A DNA stretch of 63,882 nt from Clostridia bacterium (GTDB lineage Bacteria > Bacillota > Clostridia > Lachnospirales > CAG-274), in NCBI GenBank assembly GCA_030524425.1, contig JAUNGN010000012.1, positions 1 through 63,882 on the forward strand, written 5' to 3'. The position numbers and the translations under genes were made by a program. Positions 42,076 through 50,769 of this stretch are shown one piece after another. The first letter of the stretch is position 1; each line of letters begins with the position of its first letter. The notes beneath the pieces were generated by a model that saw nothing but the letters and a program-made list of their open reading frames with translations, was not told where the DNA came from and made no database searches.

Positions 42076-43245
42076 TTAGAAACTTTTTTTACCAATATGT
42101 GTAATCATATGGATAATGTAAGGAACAGCAACAACAATACAAGCTGACCATCCAAGCCACTTGTAACCTGTTTTAACAATAGCACCAAGACCTGTCTGTG
42201 CAACTGCAAGAGCAAAAAGTGTAAATATAACAGCAAAAATTATACTCCATAATTTTCTCTTAGAGCTTTCTTCATCTTCTTTCTTACAAACCTGATTTAC
42301 ACATCTTGTAACAATACCTGCAATCATATTAACGCCGGTAGATACAGAACCCAAAATAATAAGAATTGAAATAACAGGCTTTAATACGGATGCACCTACA
42401 CCTTCTTCCACAAATAAAATCATAGGTACATCAATAAGCTTTGATGTTTCATTATTGATTAAACCGGGTAAATATACAATAGCACACATACCTATTACAA
42501 CTAAAATCATAGTAACGGTATTAACGATGAACATATATATTGCAGCTCTGTCAACCTGCTTTTCACTTGTACACGGTTTAACGTGCTGATACATAAGACC
42601 AACTGATGCAAGCTGGAAAAGGAAATATAAAACCGCCTTTCCGGCAGCAGGGGCCGCTGCACCCGTCTGTGTTGATGAAACAGGCATTTTGCCTCCTGCC
42701 ATGGAAACTATGTTAGCTGTAATTGTATCCCACTGTGCAATAATATTTGGAACTAAAACAACCAGTAAGCCAATTATAATCAAAACAGAAAGGGTTGATG
42801 CACATTTTCTGACAATATCAGTACCATACATTGCCACAATAAAAATAAACACACCTACTATAACAGTACAAACCCAATAAGGAATTCCAACCAGCCTTTC
42901 AAGAGTTGCACCGCCTGTTGCAAATGCAGCAGATGTTGCGGTACCAATAAGAATTAAATAAACTATTTCAAACAAATTTGAAAAAATAATGCCGAATTTT
43001 CCGTAAAAGCTGTCTGAAAAACTCCTGTAATCATAAGTCTTGTTAGCATAGGCATATCTTAATCCATACCAAAAGAAAAATGCCAATAATCCCTGTGCAA
43101 GCAGAGGAAGCACCAAAGACCATATACCATAATCAACAAAGTACTGAATGAGCTGATTACCTGATGCAAAACCACCGCCAAACTGTGTTGTAAAGGCTAC
43201 AAATGCTATACCGACTGCCAAAGGCATTTTATTTTTATCAATCAT
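42076..43245 (-). CDS. YkvI-like membrane transporter (APC/LeuT-fold type)
   Basis: 389 residues, about ten to eleven hydrophobic helices. Helix 1 contains AVGIAFVAFTTQFGGGFASG, a glycine-rich unwound stretch like LeuT-fold secondary transporters; MIAGIVTRCVNQVCKK lies late in the protein. The pattern matches the YkvI family, uncharacterised membrane proteins related to amino acid permeases. Placed between a hydroxyacid dehydrogenase and serine dehydratase, it most likely imports a substrate of this operon, such as serine or a 2-hydroxyacid. That is inference from context. Terminator downstream at 42036. Confidence 0.75.
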   Translation of the reverse strand: MIDKNKMPLAVGIAFVAFTTQFGGGFASGNQLIQYFVDYGIWSLVLPLLAQGLLAFFFWYGLRYAYANKTYDYRSFSDSFYGKFGIIFSNLFEIVYLILIGTATSAAFATGGATLERLVGIPYWVCTVIVGVFIFIVAMYGTDIVRKCASTLSVLIIIGLLVVLVPNIIAQWDTITANIVSMAGGKMPVSSTQTGAAAPAAGKAVLYFLFQLASVGLMYQHVKPCTSEKQVDRAAIYMFIVNTVTMILVVIGMCAIVYLPGLINNETSKLIDVPMILFVEEGVGASVLKPVISILIILGSVSTGVNMIAGIVTRCVNQVCKKEDEESSKRKLWSIIFAVIFTLFALAVAQTGLGAIVKTGYKWLGWSACIVVAVPYIIHMITHIGKKSF

Positions 43246-43267
43246 AATTTTTTCTCCTCTGTATTTT

Positions 43268-44680
43268 TTATTTAAATTCTATTACCTTACCCGGATTAAG
43301 TATGAGCTTATCATCAAAAGCAAGCTTAATGTCCTGATGGAGCTTATAAAGTCTTTTACTTATAAAGTCCTCAAAGTATTCAAGTCTGCCGTTACCTATG
43401 CCATGCTCTCCCGAAAGCTGACCTCCAAGCTCCTTACTCTTAGCATAAAGCTCTTTAAGACAGGCCTTAGTATTGGTTTCCCATACTTCATCGGTTAAAT
43501 TCTGTCTTAAAAGTTCAGTATGTATATTACCGTCACCTGCATGACCGCAGACAATAACTCTAATTCTGTATTTTTTACCAATTTCCTTTGCCGCAGTAAC
43601 AAATTCAGCAATTTTAGCTCTCGGAACAACAACATCACATTCCTCCTGAGCCTGACTGTCAGCCTTCATGCCTTCAAGTATAGCTCCTCTTACACTCCAG
43701 ACAGAGCCTATTCTTTCAGGAGTATTGCATATTTTAACATCACTTGCACCCATTTCAAGTGCAATTTCTGCTGCCTGTTCAGCAGCAGCCTCAAGCTCCT
43801 CCTTAGATGAAGCGTCATACATAACTATAAGGCAGTCATTGCCTTCAGGAACAGGAAAAGGCTTATTAAGACATCTTTCAACTATTTCAAGAAGCTCTCT
43901 TTCCAAAAATTCAATAGCTGTGGGAATGTATGGTGTCTGTAAAAGCTTTGGCACTGTTTCAATACAAGGCTTAATTTCATCAAACACCATTACAAGGGTT
44001 TCGGTACACTTTGGCGGCATTATAAGCTTTAATGTAAGCTCCGTTACTATACAAAGCGTACCTTCAGAACCTACAATTAAATCCTTAATATCAAATCCCG
44101 TTGTATTCTTAACTACATTTGATGAAAAGGTCATTATTGTACCATCAGGCATAACAGCCTCAATACAACGGACATAATCTCTTGTCACACCATAGCGTAC
44201 AGCCTTCATTCCGCCTGCATTTGTAATAATTGTACCGCCTATTGATGCAGTTCTTTCGCCGGGATCGGGAGGATAAAAAAGTCCCTCTGCTGCCGCTGCA
44301 TCAGCAACCTCCGTAAGCAAAGCACCCGGCTGAGCAGTAATAGTCAGATTTTGTTTGTCTACACCCAAAATTTTATTCATTCTCATGAGAGAAAGCATAA
44401 TTCCGCCGAATTTGCAGGTTGCACCGCCTGCAAGACCTGTACCTGCACCTCTTGCAGTAACAGGTATGTTTCTTTCATAAGCATGCTTCATAATTGCTGA
44501 AACTTCCTCTGCAGAAACAGCCTCAACATACAAGTCAGGAGGATATACGCCATATTCAGGCATTTCATCGTGATAATATTCCTTCTTTATATCATCGCCT
44601 GACCACACTCTGTCGGGCGATGTAACTTTTTTAATAAATTCAATATCTTCACTTTTAATTTTGTTATAAGGATACGGCAT
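43268..44680 (-). CDS. FAD-linked 2-hydroxyacid (D-lactate/glycolate) dehydrogenase
   Basis: 470 residues of the GlcD/Dld family. The PCMH-type FAD domain shows PVTARGAGTGLAGGATC (about 74-90) and GGTIITNAGGMKAVRYG; the C-terminal FAD-oxidase domain ends with HAGDGNIHTELL and LSGEHGIGNGRLEYF. With etfB and etfA directly upstream, this matches the Ldh-EtfAB complex of anaerobes, which can oxidise lactate with NAD+ by electron confurcation with reduced ferredoxin. Substrate may be lactate or another 2-hydroxyacid. The start codon follows the etfA stop within a few bases. Confidence 0.92.
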   Translation of the reverse strand: MPYPYNKIKSEDIEFIKKVTSPDRVWSGDDIKKEYYHDEMPEYGVYPPDLYVEAVSAEEVSAIMKHAYERNIPVTARGAGTGLAGGATCKFGGIMLSLMRMNKILGVDKQNLTITAQPGALLTEVADAAAAEGLFYPPDPGERTASIGGTIITNAGGMKAVRYGVTRDYVRCIEAVMPDGTIMTFSSNVVKNTTGFDIKDLIVGSEGTLCIVTELTLKLIMPPKCTETLVMVFDEIKPCIETVPKLLQTPYIPTAIEFLERELLEIVERCLNKPFPVPEGNDCLIVMYDASSKEELEAAAEQAAEIALEMGASDVKICNTPERIGSVWSVRGAILEGMKADSQAQEECDVVVPRAKIAEFVTAAKEIGKKYRIRVIVCGHAGDGNIHTELLRQNLTDEVWETNTKACLKELYAKSKELGGQLSGEHGIGNGRLEYFEDFISKRLYKLHQDIKLAFDDKLILNPGKVIEFK

Positions 44681-44683
44681 TTA

Positions 44684-45871
44684 TTATATGCCTCCTTTCT
44701 TTATGTTTTCAATCAGTTCAGGCACAATCTTATATAAATCATCTACAATACAATAATGAGCAACACCGAATATTTGTGCATCAGGGTCATTATTAATGGC
44801 TACAATGCATTCTGCACTGTTCATACAGGCTGTAAACTGTATAGCTCCCGAAACACCAACAGTAATAATAAGCTTTGGCTTAACAGTTCTGCCTGACAAG
44901 CCAATCTGATGAGCTGTATCTCCAAAGCCTGCCTCAACCATAGGACGTGTAAAGGCAAGCTGTCCGCCTAAAAGCTCTGCAAGCTCTCTCACCATTTCAA
45001 CATCCTTTTCGCTCTTAACACCTCTGCCTGCTGCAACAAGTACTTCTTCCTCTTCAATAGATTTGTTTTTTATTATTTTCTTTATTTCACTTACCGTAAT
45101 TTTAGATTTTACCAAATCCTCTGTCACATTGCACATTATAACCTGACCTTTAGGGTTTTCAGCCTTCTTTGCAGTATCCATAACCTTATACCTTACAGTT
45201 GCAAACTGAGGTCTTGAATTGGATATTACAATCTGTGCCATAATGTTGCCGCCAAAGGCCGGTCTTATCTGAACCAAATCCGTATTTTCCTTCATTTCAA
45301 GCTTAGTACAGTCAGCCGTTAATCCTGTGTGAAACCTTGTTGCAAGCCTTGGTGCAAGAGAACGGCCCAAAGGTGTTGCACCTATAAGTACAACCGAAGG
45401 CTTAACGGTTGCTATACAGTCAGCTGCAGCATCAGCGTAACAGTCCGCCTTAAACCCCGTAAAGTTTTCATGCTCATATACATATACATGACTTACACCA
45501 TAGTTTAAAAGCTCTTCTGCATTTTCTTTAGTTCCCCTGCCGCCTGTAAGTACGGCCTTTACATTGTAGTTATTAACCTTGGCAAGCTTTTGTGCTTCTC
45601 CAATAAGCTCAAAAACAACGGGATGAATTTTGCCGTCTGTCTGCTCACCGTAAACAAGAATATCATTCCACTCACTTTTGTCTACACTGCCGGCCTTCTG
45701 CTCAAATCTTATTGCTTTTTCAGGGCATGTCTTTACACAGACACCGCACATTTTACATTTTTCATTTACATCAATTCCCTCAGCCTCCATGGAAAGAGCT
45801 CCAAAGGGACATTTATTTATACATATACCGCAAAGATTACATTTGCCGGCGTCAAATTTTAATAAAGCCAT
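44684..45871 (-). CDS. etfA: electron transfer flavoprotein alpha subunit with N-terminal 2x[4Fe-4S] ferredoxin domain
   Basis: 395 residues. Residues 1-58 carry two ferredoxin motifs: CNLCGICINKCPFGAL and CKMCGVCVKTCPEKAI. The ETF alpha body follows, with the FAD-binding C-terminal stretch GLSGRTVKPKLIITVGVSGA and INNDPDAQIF. EtfA versions with this added ferredoxin domain are typical of lactate dehydrogenase-linked bifurcating ETFs (LctC type) in acetogens and other Clostridia, where the clusters accept electrons from ferredoxin. Order in the operon is etfB-etfA-dehydrogenase. Confidence 0.94.
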   Translation of the reverse strand: MALLKFDAGKCNLCGICINKCPFGALSMEAEGIDVNEKCKMCGVCVKTCPEKAIRFEQKAGSVDKSEWNDILVYGEQTDGKIHPVVFELIGEAQKLAKVNNYNVKAVLTGGRGTKENAEELLNYGVSHVYVYEHENFTGFKADCYADAAADCIATVKPSVVLIGATPLGRSLAPRLATRFHTGLTADCTKLEMKENTDLVQIRPAFGGNIMAQIVISNSRPQFATVRYKVMDTAKKAENPKGQVIMCNVTEDLVKSKITVSEIKKIIKNKSIEEEEVLVAAGRGVKSEKDVEMVRELAELLGGQLAFTRPMVEAGFGDTAHQIGLSGRTVKPKLIITVGVSGAIQFTACMNSAECIVAINNDPDAQIFGVAHYCIVDDLYKIVPELIENIKKGGI

Positions 45872-45882
45872 ATCTGCTCCTC

Positions 45883-46671
45883 CTATACAAACTTTTTAGC
45901 TGTAAGTATTTCATAAAAAGCCTTAGCCTTTTCAGCTGCATTGCCTTTAATATATACCTGTTCCTCCATTTTATCGGGAGGAAATATTCTTTCAACGACA
46001 GTAGGAGAACCTACAAGACCATAACGGGATAAGTCCTTGTCAGGCATATCCTCAAAGGATAAAAACTCTGCCTTTTTATCCTTTGTTGTTTTCATAAGCT
46101 TGTATGAAGGCAGTCTGGGAACGACAATATCCTTGTCAACAGTAATCAGACAAGGATAACTCATTTCAGAAATTTGAGTCAAATCGGACAAATTTTGCCT
46201 TACTGAAATTTTTTCATTATCTATTGATACAATTTCACTTACCCATGCGGCATGAGGTAAATGTAAATGTTCTGCAATAGCAGGGCCAATCTGTGCAGTA
46301 TCACCGTCTGTAGTCTGCTTTCCGCATATAATAATATCAGCACCGCCAATAGCAGATATACCTTGGGATATGGTATAAGAGGTAGCAAGAACATCAGAGC
46401 CTGCAAATTTCTTATCCGATAATATTACAGCTCTGTCAACACCCATACTAAAGGCATCTTTCATCATTTCCTCGGACTGGGGAGGTCCCATTGTTACCGC
46501 CGTAACAGTACCGCCAAGCTTTTCCTTAATACGAAGAGCAGTCTCTATGCCAAAAAGGTCATAGGGATTTGTTTTGGATTCAGCACCCATACGCTTTAAA
46601 GTACCGCTTTCAGGATCAATTTCCACCTGAGATGTTGCAGGTACCTGTTTAATACATACAACAATATTCAT
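45883..46671 (-). CDS. etfB: electron transfer flavoprotein beta subunit
   Basis: 262 residues. IVVCIKQVPATSQVEIDPES is the standard start, and CGKQTTDGDTAQIGP (about 119-133) is the nucleotide-binding stretch; the DGDTAQ form is associated with bifurcating ETFs, which bind a second FAD in place of AMP. It forms a heterodimer with EtfA. As first gene of the leftward operon it has its own promoter (46727-46755) and a dyad between promoter and start. TTCCTTTCG on the plus strand gives the GAAAGGAA ribosome binding site. Confidence 0.95.
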   Translation of the reverse strand: MNIVVCIKQVPATSQVEIDPESGTLKRMGAESKTNPYDLFGIETALRIKEKLGGTVTAVTMGPPQSEEMMKDAFSMGVDRAVILSDKKFAGSDVLATSYTISQGISAIGGADIIICGKQTTDGDTAQIGPAIAEHLHLPHAAWVSEIVSIDNEKISVRQNLSDLTQISEMSYPCLITVDKDIVVPRLPSYKLMKTTKDKKAEFLSFEDMPDKDLSRYGLVGSPTVVERIFPPDKMEEQVYIKGNAAEKAKAFYEILTAKKFV

Positions 46672-46697
46672 TTATGTATCTTCCTTTCGTTATTTAA

Positions 46698-46755
46698 TGA
46701 CAATTTAATCCATGTCAATTTATTCAATTATACAATAATATGCATATTTTGTCAT
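46698..46755 (-). promoter_or_regulatory. etfB operon promoter and leader dyad
   Basis: Minus strand: ATGACA (46755-46750), 17-bp spacer, TATAAT (46732-46727). Downstream of it, in the leader, is TGACA-N10-TGTCA (46698-46717), embedded in AATTGACAT...TTGTCATT, a candidate operator for a lactate- or hydroxyacid-responsive repressor such as a GntR-family protein; no such gene is nearby. Confidence 0.6.
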
Positions 46756-46956
46756 TATTTATAATTATATTTTTATTAATATTTACTAAAAATATTGTTT
46801 ATTTACACTTTGTTTACATTTGTCGCTGTTTATACATCAATTAATGTTAAGAATTTATTTCATTTTTGAATAAATATAGAAATTGTGCTCAAATAAGTGT
46901 ATTATTATATTTAAGCATATTAGAAAGTCAGTAGAAAAGTATTTGAGGTGAGAATT

Positions 46957-48165
46957 GTGAACAAATTTTTCAAAAATAATTATAATTTAAGAAAAAGTCT
47001 GTACACATTAGGTATAATAATAATTGCCATTATCTTTTACAGATACACTGAAAATGTAAAGATAGCTGCTTTTATACCAATTATATTTAATGTATTATCC
47101 CCTTTTATATATGGTGCCGTTATGGCATATCTATTAAATATAGGAACACGCTGTATTGAAAGGCGTGTTTTCAGCAGGATTAAATATTTCAAAACAAATG
47201 ACCCTAAAATTAAAAAAAGAGAACGTATATTATCAATAACTATTGCCTTAATAATTTTAATAGGTGTAATTATTGGTATTGTATCCTATATAATTCCTGA
47301 AATTATGTCATCTGTTCAGAATATAATAAATATAGCAATTGGCTTTGATTATTCGGGCATAAAAAGGTGGGTTGACAATTTTTTGATACAAAATCACATA
47401 GTATTAGGTTCTGAGGCATATAATTCCCTTATTACATCTATTAATAATATTATGGAGACATTTACGGACTGGCTGAAATATCTGCCTGATATGGTGTGGT
47501 CAATAGTAACTCATGCCGTAAGTATAGCATCCTCACTTGTAAATGTAATAATGGGTCTTATCATTGCATTCTATTTATTAATAGATAAGGAAAAGGTTAT
47601 AGCTTTTGGTAAGATTGTTCTTAAGAGTATACTTCCTGAAAAACACGCAGTTATGATAATACATAATGTCAAAATTATAAATGATACCTTTAATAGTTTT
47701 TTTACGGGGAAAACTTTAGACTCCCTTATTATAGGAATTATATTCTTTATTGGAGCGGTGATACTTAATATACCTTATCCGCTTTTATTTTCAATTATTA
47801 TTGCAATTACAAATATGATTCCTTATTTTGGTCCTTTTATCGGTGCAGTTCCGGTTACTATACTTACACTGCTTGTATCACCTGTAAAGGGGTTATGGGT
47901 ATTAATATTTATTATAATTTTACAGCAGTTTGACGGTATGATTTTAGGTCCGAAGATATTGGGAGAATCAATAGGGCTTAAACCTATTGGTGTTATTTTT
48001 GCAATTATTGTGGGAGGAGCAATTGCGGGCCCCTTGGGCATGTTCTTTGGCGTTCCTGTTTTTGCTTGTCTTTTCAGGCTATTGTTTGAATTTATAGACA
48101 GAATTTATAAAAAGAAGTATCCTGCAGAGGAGGTGATATGCATTGAACAATCCGAAGAAAGCTAA
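46957..48165 (+). CDS. AI-2E family transporter (TerC/YdbI-like permease)
   Basis: 402 residues from GTG 46957, chosen because GAGGTG lies 6 nt upstream; the GTG at 46948 is part of that site. About eight membrane helices with the long central soluble segment characteristic of the AI-2E/PerM family, and the C-terminal signature ITNMIPYFGPFIGAVPVTIL and GPKILGESIGLKPIGVIFAI. Members have been linked to export of AI-2 and to ion antiport; the substrate here is unknown. The next gene starts inside its last 23 bases, so the two are coupled. Confidence 0.88.
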   Translation: MNKFFKNNYNLRKSLYTLGIIIIAIIFYRYTENVKIAAFIPIIFNVLSPFIYGAVMAYLLNIGTRCIERRVFSRIKYFKTNDPKIKKRERILSITIALIILIGVIIGIVSYIIPEIMSSVQNIINIAIGFDYSGIKRWVDNFLIQNHIVLGSEAYNSLITSINNIMETFTDWLKYLPDMVWSIVTHAVSIASSLVNVIMGLIIAFYLLIDKEKVIAFGKIVLKSILPEKHAVMIIHNVKIINDTFNSFFTGKTLDSLIIGIIFFIGAVILNIPYPLLFSIIIAITNMIPYFGPFIGAVPVTILTLLVSPVKGLWVLIFIIILQQFDGMILGPKILGESIGLKPIGVIFAIIVGGAIAGPLGMFFGVPVFACLFRLLFEFIDRIYKKKYPAEEVICIEQSEES

Positions 48166-49117
48166 TATATTTGTTCTTGCCTTAATTATTTTTTCAGTTT
48201 TGGCATCTTTTGTACTTTCTTTTGTGATATTAAAAAGCGGAGCTGATATTGATAAAGCTCAGCTTGTGTTAATAATCACTCAGGATTTAATAATACTTTT
48301 AATACCCATAGTTGTTTACTGCATGGTTACGCATACAAGATTTTTAAATATTATCCCTCATGAGAGATTATCTGTTAAAAACGTATTGTATATAATACTG
48401 CTTACTGTTTTGACAGCACCTATAATAATGGTGGTTTCAGCTGTAACAACACTGTTTTATCCTGCTGATATTAATATTGAAATTTATGACTATATTAATA
48501 AACTGCCTCTGTCACTGTGTATGCTTGCACTGGCCGTTATGCCGGCAGTATTTGAGGAACTTGTATTCAGAGGGGTTATATTAAGTAATTATAAATCTGT
48601 AAGCCTTTTAAAGGCAGCCTTGGTTTCAGGTTTATTCTTTGGTTTGTTTCATATGGATTTTTATCAAATGGGGTATGCTTTTATTGCCGGTGTATTTTTT
48701 TCATTTTTGGTGAGATATACAAATTCAATATATGCATCAATACTTTCACATTTCATTATAAACGGAACTCAAGTGGCATATACAAAGCTTATATTAAGCG
48801 TTTTTGGGAATCTTAATATGGAAGAAATGCTGGAGCAGACCGGTCAGCCGAGTGACAGCTATGAAGCAATAGCTGCAGGTATATTTTTTACTGTCATAGC
48901 TACGCCCATTTTAATAATGGTAAGCAAGAAGTTTATGGAGCATAATAAAAATCATAAGCTTGATTATGAACTGTCAATATTGCAAAAAGAGCCTGAAGAA
49001 TTTGAGATAGCTATTGATGAAATTAAATCAGACAAAAAAGGATTTGCAGATATTTATTTTATATTGTATATTGCAGTTGCCATTGTTTTTACCTTATTGT
49101 TCAGGGCAGGCACATAA
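48143..49117 (+). CDS. CPBP family intramembrane metalloprotease
   Basis: 324 residues from TTG 48143, preceded by GAGGAGGTGAT at good spacing. About eight membrane helices. Motif 1 is FEELVFRGVIL (about 136-146; EExxxR), motif 2 is GLFFGLFHMDFYQ (about 165-177; FxxxH), and motif 3 is LSHFIINGTQ (HxxxN), together the glutamate/histidine metal site of the Abi/CAAX-prenyl-protease-like family. Bacterial members act in bacteriocin immunity, signal peptide processing or protein maturation; the substrate here is unknown. It overlaps the upstream permease gene and is followed by a hairpin. Confidence 0.9.
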   Translation: MNNPKKANIFVLALIIFSVLASFVLSFVILKSGADIDKAQLVLIITQDLIILLIPIVVYCMVTHTRFLNIIPHERLSVKNVLYIILLTVLTAPIIMVVSAVTTLFYPADINIEIYDYINKLPLSLCMLALAVMPAVFEELVFRGVILSNYKSVSLLKAALVSGLFFGLFHMDFYQMGYAFIAGVFFSFLVRYTNSIYASILSHFIINGTQVAYTKLILSVFGNLNMEEMLEQTGQPSDSYEAIAAGIFFTVIATPILIMVSKKFMEHNKNHKLDYELSILQKEPEEFEIAIDEIKSDKKGFADIYFILYIAVAIVFTLLFRAGT

Positions 49118-49170
49118 TTTGGCAATTAGTCGGAATTTTGATAATTGCAGTACCTTATTTATAAAGAAAT

Positions 49171-49217
49171 AGTCCGGCTCTCTGAATTTCCTTTAGAAAA
49201 ATTTAAAGAGTCGGACT
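49171..49217. terminator. bidirectional terminator-like hairpin
   Basis: AGTCCGGCTCT...AGAGTCGGACT with one bulged base, between the CPBP protease gene and the convergent ferredoxin gene. Confidence 0.65.
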
Positions 49218-49251
49218 GATTATATAAGGAACTATAAAAACAGAATACCTT

Positions 49252-49938
49252 TTATTCAATTATTCTTCCGTCTGCAGAAACAGTAACAATACTCCATGGA
49301 ATAAGTTTACCGCTTTCAATTAATGCTTTTTTCACTGCATTTTCAATTCCTCCGCAGCAGGGGACTTCCATTCTGACGACGGTTATACTTTTAATGTCAT
49401 TATTTATTATTATTTCAGTCAGCTTTTCAGAATAATCTACAGAGTCCAGTTTAGGACATCCTATAAGTGTGACTTTATTTCTCATAAACTTATTGTGAAA
49501 ATCACCGTAAGCATAGGCTGAGCAATCTGCCGCAATTAATAAATGGGCATTGCTGAAATACGATGCATTGACAGGTGCAAGTTTAATTTGTATAGGCCAC
49601 TGTCTTAATTGACTTTCAATAGAAAATTCTGCTTTATTTTCAACAGGTTCTTTTTTTATATTCTTAACCATAGAGCCGGGACAGGTAAATCCTGTTTTTT
49701 TATTTGCCATATTTGCCCTGACTGCCTCTTCATCGTAGGCAAGAGCTTCTCTCTCTACAAAGGAAATTGCATTGGCCGGACAGGCCGGCAGGCAGTCACC
49801 AAGACCGTCACAGTAATCATCTCTTAAAAGCACGGCTTTTCCGTTAATCATACCTATTGCACCTTCATGACAAGCCTTGGCACAGGCACCGCAGCCGTTA
49901 CATTTTTCCTGATCTATATGAATTATTCTTCTTATCAT
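49252..49938 (-). CDS. 4Fe-4S ferredoxin-domain iron-sulfur protein
   Basis: 228 residues from ATG 49938 (CGGAGG upstream; the longer frame begins in the promoter). The N-terminal ~60 residues hold two cluster motifs: CNGCGACAKACHEGAI and an unusual CDGLGDCLPACPANAI in which one Cys spacing is altered. The middle and C-terminal part (LIAADCSAYAYGDFHNKF, LIGCPKLDS, RMEVPCCGGIENAV) has further conserved cysteines as in ferredoxin-like proteins next to hybrid-cluster or Crp-type genes in Clostridia. Probably an electron carrier or redox sensor partner. It is divergent from a Crp/Fnr-type regulator, which likely controls it. Confidence 0.85.
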   Translation of the reverse strand: MIRRIIHIDQEKCNGCGACAKACHEGAIGMINGKAVLLRDDYCDGLGDCLPACPANAISFVEREALAYDEEAVRANMANKKTGFTCPGSMVKNIKKEPVENKAEFSIESQLRQWPIQIKLAPVNASYFSNAHLLIAADCSAYAYGDFHNKFMRNKVTLIGCPKLDSVDYSEKLTEIIINNDIKSITVVRMEVPCCGGIENAVKKALIESGKLIPWSIVTVSADGRIIE

Positions 49939-49967
49939 AATATACCTCCGTAAATTTGAATATTTTA

Positions 49968-49996
49968 TTGACTTTATGTTCACAGTATAATACAAT
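49968..49996 (+). promoter_or_regulatory. promoter of the Crp/Fnr-type gene in the divergent region
   Basis: TTGACT (49968-49973), 17-bp spacer, TACAAT (49991-49996). The region also contains an imperfect inverted repeat GACTTTATGTT...AACATAATAAAGTC (about 49970-50010) spanning the promoter, a candidate binding site for the adjacent regulator, and a small GTTGT-TTTT-ACAAC hairpin at 50012-50025. Confidence 0.55.
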
Positions 49997-50040
49997 AACA
50001 TAATAAAGTCTGTTGTTTTTACAACGAAAGGCGGAATAAT

Positions 50041-50709
50041 ATGAAAAATTTTGTAGAAGTTTTGAAAAATTCAAAGTTATTTAATAATATTAGTGAATCG
50101 GATATTGAAAGTATGATTAACTGTCTTTTAATAAAGGAAAGAAAATATAATAAGGGTGATTTTATATTAAGAGCAGGAGACAGGCTGACTGCCGTAAATA
50201 TGGTGGCTGAAGGCGCTGTTCACATACTTAAGGAAGATTATTGGGGGAATCAAAGTATATTGACTGAAATAGGTGTTGGTGAATTATTTGGTGAAACTTA
50301 TGCCTGCTTAAAAAATATTCCTCTGCAGGTTAATGTAGTGGCAGTTAAGGTCAGTACAGTACTTGAAATAGATATAAACAGGGTTCTTGCTGTTTGTACT
50401 GATAAATGTAAATTTTATTCAAGACTTATAGAAAATTTACTTTCGGTTGTTGCAGGCAAAAATCTTATGCTTACAAATAAAATGGAGTGTATGGTGCAGA
50501 GAACCACAAGAAATAAAATTATGAGTTATCTGTCTCTGCAATCAGAAAAAAATAACAGCAGTCAATTTAATATTCCCTTTAACAGACAACAGCTTGCTGA
50601 TTATCTTGCCGTAGACAGAAGTGCTATGTCAAAGGAGTTGTGCAGGCTTAGAGATGAAGGTATATTGAGTTTCAGTAAAAATCATTTTGAACTTGGGGTT
50701 AAAAAGTAA
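50041..50709 (+). CDS. Crp/Fnr family transcriptional regulator
   Basis: 222 residues. Residues about 10-120 form a cyclic-nucleotide-binding-type beta roll (YNKGDFILRAGDRLTAVNMV, GELFGETYAC), and the C-terminus a Crp-type helix-turn-helix (FNRQQLADYLAVDRSAMSKE). The N-terminal four-cysteine cluster of FNR is absent, and the residues that contact cAMP are not evident, so the signal is unknown; redox or nitrosative signals are common for clostridial members beside hybrid-cluster proteins and ferredoxins. It is divergent from such a ferredoxin gene with about 100 bp between starts. Confidence 0.92.
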   Translation: MKNFVEVLKNSKLFNNISESDIESMINCLLIKERKYNKGDFILRAGDRLTAVNMVAEGAVHILKEDYWGNQSILTEIGVGELFGETYACLKNIPLQVNVVAVKVSTVLEIDINRVLAVCTDKCKFYSRLIENLLSVVAGKNLMLTNKMECMVQRTTRNKIMSYLSLQSEKNNSSQFNIPFNRQQLADYLAVDRSAMSKELCRLRDEGILSFSKNHFELGVKK

Positions 50710-50769
50710 ATTTTGCTTATCAGAAGTACTGAACTAAGTAATTAAAATTTATACAGACGGAGGCGGATT

